DNA of 64,000 bases from VBOC01 sp964512655. GTDB lineage: Bacteria; Bacteroidota; Ignavibacteria; UBA10030; SZUA-254. The translations under genes were made by a program, and so were the position numbers. The notes beneath the pieces were generated by a model. The model did not search any database. It was not told the DNA's origin and was given only the letters and a program-made list of their open reading frames with translations. Shown piece after piece: positions 61,340-64,000 of the stretch. Every line of letters starts with the position of its first letter. Within the stretch, counting starts at the first letter, position 1. Location of the stretch: positions 124,001 to 188,000 of the forward strand of contig CAZEJT010000001.1 of the NCBI GenBank assembly GCA_964512655.1. Direction: 5' to 3'.

Positions 61340-62187
61340 GGGCCCGTGCCCGGAGAAACAGGGGCAGCCGCTGTCTTCAATACTTCGTTCATCGAGCCGG
61401 TGCGGTAGCCCTGCAGATCGAGGGTCACATAGGTGAAACCGAGCTTCTTGAGGTGAGCGACGATCATTGCGCGGAGATCTTCGTCAAGGAGGCGTCCAAC
61501 CTCGCCACGTCCTACCTCGATGCGCGCAGTCTTGTCGTCGTGATGCCTCACCCTGAAGTCGCGGAACCCGAGGTCGCGGAAGAGAGTCTCGGCCTCGTCC
61601 ACCTTGCGAAGGGCTTCCTTCGTGATCGCGAAGCCGTACGGAAACCGCGACGAGAGGCAGGCGAACGAGCCCTTGTTCCACGTGGGGAGCCCGAGCGCAC
61701 GCGACGCTTCCCGCACATCGGCCTTCGACATCCCCGCTTCCAGGAGAGGGGAGCGCACCTGATGCTCGCTCTTGGCTTTCATCCCCGGGCGAAAATCGCC
61801 GAGATCGTCGGTAATGGTACCGTCGGCAATCCAGCGGATCCCGCGGGAAGCGGCGATGGCTCCCAGTTTCGAGAACAGTTCCGTCTTGCAGTAGTAGCAG
61901 CGGTTGGAAGGGTTCTCCCTGAACTTGAGGTCGTCCGTCTCCTCGGTGCGAACCTCTTCGTACCGGGCGCCGATCTCGAGAGCGATCCTGACCGCTTCCT
62001 CGTATTCCCGGGTCGGATAGGTCTCCGACCTGCCGATCACGGCGAGCGAGCCCTCTCCCAGCTCGTCAGAGGCGGCCTTCAGGAGGAGCGTGCTGTCGAC
62101 CCCGCCCGAGTACCCGATGACGACGCTCTTCATGCTGCGCAGAATAGAACGCAGGCGGTCGTATTTTGTCTGTACTTCCGGATTCAT
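61336..62187 (-). CDS. larE: LarE-type ATP-dependent sacrificial sulfur transferase
   Basis: 283 residues with the PP-loop GYSGGVDSTLLLKAA (S27-S32) and the LarE motifs NRCYYCKTELF, ADGTITDDLGDFRPG, RSPLLEAGMSK and ACLSSRFPYG. C177 occupies the place of the Cys that donates sulfur in L. plantarum LarE; C97 and C100 give a three-cysteine set. LarE completes the nickel-pincer cofactor of lactate racemase and relatives, but no larA, larB or larC is present here. The TAG stop lies in the GTAG head of a REP-like element. Probably transcribed from the TPR gene upstream. Confidence 0.88.
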   Translation of the reverse strand: MNPEVQTKYDRLRSILRSMKSVVIGYSGGVDSTLLLKAASDELGEGSLAVIGRSETYPTREYEEAVRIALEIGARYEEVRTEETDDLKFRENPSNRCYYCKTELFSKLGAIAASRGIRWIADGTITDDLGDFRPGMKAKSEHQVRSPLLEAGMSKADVREASRALGLPTWNKGSFACLSSRFPYGFAITKEALRKVDEAETLFRDLGFRDFRVRHHDDKTARIEVGRGEVGRLLDEDLRAMIVAHLKKLGFTYVTLDLQGYRTGSMNEVLKTAAAPVSPGTGP

Positions 62188-62208
62188 TGAGGGCTGCGGT
62201 TAACGACG

Positions 62209-62290
62209 CGCCGGCTGAAGCCGGCGCCTACCGTTTTCCGGGCAATGGCCCGTGGCCAACCAAAGCACGCCGGCTAAAGCCGGCGCCTAC
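62209..62290. repeat. Intergenic family B pair
   Basis: The 109-base gap between the TPR gene and larE is almost filled by two intact family B elements: 62209-62231 (TGAA loop) and 62268-62290 (TAAA loop), in direct orientation. The second ends six bases after the TPR stop codon. Confidence 0.9.
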
Positions 62291-62296
62291 ACGTGC

Positions 62297-63715
62297 TTAT
62301 TCAAGGATCGTGGTGAATTCCTTAATGGAGTGTACGCCGGGGAATTCCTTCTCGAATAATTTCTTTTTCTCCGGATCCATCTTGAATGCGGCCCTCAGCG
62401 ACTCGAGGGCGTCGAGCGTCTTCCGGAGGAGGAAGAGCACCTTGGCGCGGCTGTAGAGAGGGTCGGCCCACTTCGGCTGAAGCTCGATGCACCTGTTGAA
62501 CGCCATCAGGGCCTTCTTCAGGTAGCCGTACTCGAGGAGCGTCTCGCCGAAGTCGTACCATGCCTCCGAGTTGGAGGGATCGTATCTCACCGCCATCTTG
62601 TAGCTGTAGAGCGCCTCGCGCCACTTTCCGAGCGTGTACGCAACGTCGGCCTTCGCGTGCCAGAGCTCCGGATAGTTCTTGCAGAGCGCCAGCGCCTTGT
62701 TGTAGTCGTTGTAGGCCTTCTTGTACTGCTCGAGGGAGTCGTAGCAGCTCCCCCGGCCGAAAAACGATTCGTAATGGCGGGGATCGAGCTTCACCGCCTG
62801 GGTGAAGCACTTAATCGCCTCCTTGTACAAACCGAGCTCTTCGTACGCGTTGCCGATATTGTGCCAGGCCGGAACGTCCTTCCGGTCGATGCGCAGGGTC
62901 TCCTTGTAGCAGTCGACCGCATCGTAGAGCCGTCCGAGGTTCGCGAACGCGTTCCCCTTGTTATACCAGGCGGCTGTGAAATCGTCTTTAACGGCGAGCG
63001 CCATGTCGTAGCTTTCGATCGCCTTCGCGTACTGCATCATCCTGTTGAGCACGATGCCGCGGTTGTACCACGCGCTGTGGTTAAACGGATCCAGGTCGAT
63101 GTGCTTGTCGTAGCAGGCCAGGGCGTCGTCCAGCTTCTCCGTGCAATCGAAGCAGAAGCCCAATTCGTACCAGGCCTCCTTGTGTGCCGGATTCGAGGCG
63201 AGGATGAACCGGAAGAGCTGGATGGCCTCCCCGAAGCGGTCCATCCGTTCGAAAGTGACCGCCTTGCTGAAGAGGGCCTCTTCGTTGGAGGAATCGAGCT
63301 CCAGCGCCTTATCGAAGCACTCGAGGGCCTCCTCGTGGCGTCCCAGGTTGTCGAGGGCGAGCCCGCGGCTGATCAGGAGCTCCGTATCGACCGGATTAAG
63401 ATTGAGAGCCCTCTCGAAGCACTCGAGGGCGTCCTGGTACTTCTGCAGGTTGTTGAGGATAATCCCCTTACGCTGCCAGGTATCCGAGCTGAAGGGCAGG
63501 TATTCCAGGAGGAGATTGATGAAATGAAGGGCCTCCTCGTACTTTTCGTTTTCGAAATAGAAACTGACGATTTCTTCGAGGGCTTCGATGTTGGTGGTGC
63601 CCCCGCCCTCCCTCAAGCGGTCTTTGAACTTGCGGATCTCCTCGTCGAAGTTGTCCTTCTTGCCTCCGGAAGGTTCCGGGTCGTCTTCGGTATTGTCAAA
63701 ATCGAACGTGTCCAT
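62297..63715 (-). CDS. Tetratricopeptide repeat protein
   Basis: 472 residues: an acidic N-terminus (DDPEPSGGKKDNFDEEI) followed by about twelve 34-residue TPR units such as YQDALECFERALNLNPVD, HEEALECFDKALELDSSN, YKEAIKCFTQAVKLDPRH and LKKALMAFNRCIELQPKW. No signal peptide or membrane span is seen, so it should be cytoplasmic and act as a protein-interaction scaffold. It is divergent from the yggS-type gene, with facing promoter-like pairs in the AT-rich gap, and leads into larE. Confidence 0.9.
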   Translation of the reverse strand: MDTFDFDNTEDDPEPSGGKKDNFDEEIRKFKDRLREGGGTTNIEALEEIVSFYFENEKYEEALHFINLLLEYLPFSSDTWQRKGIILNNLQKYQDALECFERALNLNPVDTELLISRGLALDNLGRHEEALECFDKALELDSSNEEALFSKAVTFERMDRFGEAIQLFRFILASNPAHKEAWYELGFCFDCTEKLDDALACYDKHIDLDPFNHSAWYNRGIVLNRMMQYAKAIESYDMALAVKDDFTAAWYNKGNAFANLGRLYDAVDCYKETLRIDRKDVPAWHNIGNAYEELGLYKEAIKCFTQAVKLDPRHYESFFGRGSCYDSLEQYKKAYNDYNKALALCKNYPELWHAKADVAYTLGKWREALYSYKMAVRYDPSNSEAWYDFGETLLEYGYLKKALMAFNRCIELQPKWADPLYSRAKVLFLLRKTLDALESLRAAFKMDPEKKKLFEKEFPGVHSIKEFTTILE

Positions 63716-63746
63716 GAGCGATCGTTGAAAATTCGACTCCTGATAA

Positions 63747-63776
63747 AATATAAAGAAAAAATAAATTTGAAGTCAA
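63747..63776 (-). promoter_or_regulatory. Putative TPR-gene promoter
   Basis: TTGACT (63776-63771), 18 bases, TATATT (63752-63747) on the minus strand, in an AT-rich stretch. Boxes are identical to those before secD with one more base of spacing. Confidence 0.48.
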
Positions 63777-63806
63777 GTAATGATTGAAGTCGACGCTCCC
63801 CCATCG

Positions 63807-63835
63807 TTGATTTTGGTCGCGAAATCAAGTATATT
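63807..63835 (+). promoter_or_regulatory. Putative yggS promoter, near-leaderless
   Basis: TTGATT (63807-63812), 17 bases, TATATT (63830-63835); extended to TATATTTG it matches the Bacteroidota -7 consensus TAnnTTTG exactly. The GTG start at 63845 would be within a few bases of the transcription start. Confidence 0.5.
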
Positions 63836-63844
63836 TGAAGCTCC

Positions 63845-64000
63845 GTGGCTGAATCGGTAGCTCAGAACGTTGAAATCGTCCGCCGCCGGATCGGCGCAGC
63901 GTGCAATCGCGCCGGTAGAAAGAGTGATGAGATCACGCTGGTTGCGGTCACGAAGACGGTCTCAAGCGACCTGATCCGAGAGGCGGTGAATTCGGGGGTG
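63845..64000 (+). CDS. yggS: YggS/PROSC-family PLP-binding protein, N-terminal part (partial)
   Basis: From GTG 63845 the frame is open to the end of the window (52 codons). It reads as a YggS N-terminus: SVAQNVEIVRRRIGAACNRAG, then LVAVTKTVSSDLIREAVNSGV. The Lys of VAVTKTV is the pyridoxal-phosphate Lys of this family, which buffers PLP and affects amino-acid homeostasis. GTG is the most plausible start given the promoter-like pair immediately upstream. The rest of the gene lies outside the window. Confidence 0.88.
   Translation, partial: MAESVAQNVEIVRRRIGAACNRAGRKSDEITLVAVTKTVSSDLIREAVNSGV

Noticed and set aside
61036..61408. Short frames on both strands with repeated VTVWTVTP- and CHGMDRDT-like peptides
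   Set aside because: These peptides are only translations of the family A palindrome and recur wherever it does.

Overview
This window is GC-rich, densely coded bacterial chromosome. It probably comes from the Bacteroidota/Ignavibacteriota (Chlorobi-Ignavibacteria) side of the tree. The support is two secreted proteins ending in type IX secretion tails of the NYPNPFNP type, a GWxTD-domain protein beside an Omp85 protein, a TolB-propeller outer-membrane protein, and CdsA/RimO/YraN/SecDF/PurA housekeeping genes. No rRNA, tRNA, CRISPR array, insertion sequence or phage gene was seen. The sequence starts inside cdsA and ends inside a yggS-type gene.

Layout. 1-7.4 kb (+): cdsA end, rimO, GWxTD protein, Omp85 protein, rnhB, yraN, cstA, nearly all overlapping or a few bases apart. 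7.5-20 kb (-): two large T9SS-exported BNR/Asp-box proteins, followed by a phenylacetate/beta-oxidation-like set (PaaG-type isomerase, PaaA-like di-iron protein, 3-hydroxyacyl-CoA dehydrogenase, a second dehydrogenase-like module, two DUF1573 proteins, PcaF/PaaJ-type thiolase). 20-24.5 kb (-): DinB-like protein, Tat-exported M24 peptidase, mutS. 24.5-33.8 kb (+): a galactoside island with galactokinase, a sugar-phosphate nucleotidyltransferase, a GH35 beta-galactosidase, a GH36-like enzyme, an AraF-like lipoprotein and an AraH-like permease. 33.9-41.3 kb: a phosphofructokinase with pyrophosphate-type residues, an ECF sigma/anti-sigma pair, agmatinase, small membrane proteins and an M1-like peptidase. 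41.3-47.1 kb (-): secD, secF, a STAS protein, purA, histidine kinase. 47.3-51.5 kb: a GHL10-like secreted glycosidase, an exported coiled-coil protein, an O-methyltransferase, an exported orphan. 51.5-55.3 kb (-): a TRAP transporter with a TatT lipoprotein. 55.5-57.7 kb (+): a two-component system. 57.8-63.7 kb (-): a peptidase/TolB-propeller/barrel protein, LarE and a TPR protein.

The strongest unexplained structure is in the gaps. Two families of short palindromes are dispersed there. Family B (12 intact copies plus fragments) carries a GTAG head on the minus strand followed by a GC-rich hairpin, the architecture of REP elements moved by RAYT-type Y1 transposases. Family A (10 copies) is a 28-base palindrome with arms TGGTGTCACGGT/ACCGTGACACCA and one copy with a compensatory stem change. 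Every copy I found of each family has the same orientation whatever the flanking gene direction. In four minus-strand genes the TAG of the GTAG head is the stop codon itself.

The genes suggest a heterotrophic, secretion-rich lifestyle. Galactosides would be cut outside the cytoplasm, galactose imported and activated by a kinase plus pyrophosphorylase. Glycolysis may run on pyrophosphate. Aromatic or fatty acyl-CoAs may feed beta-oxidation. Several genes share a promoter pattern TTGNNN-N17-TANNTT; for galK and the terminal yggS gene it lies so close to the start codon that the transcripts may be nearly leaderless. No calculation or database search was run; all family calls are from motif recognition.
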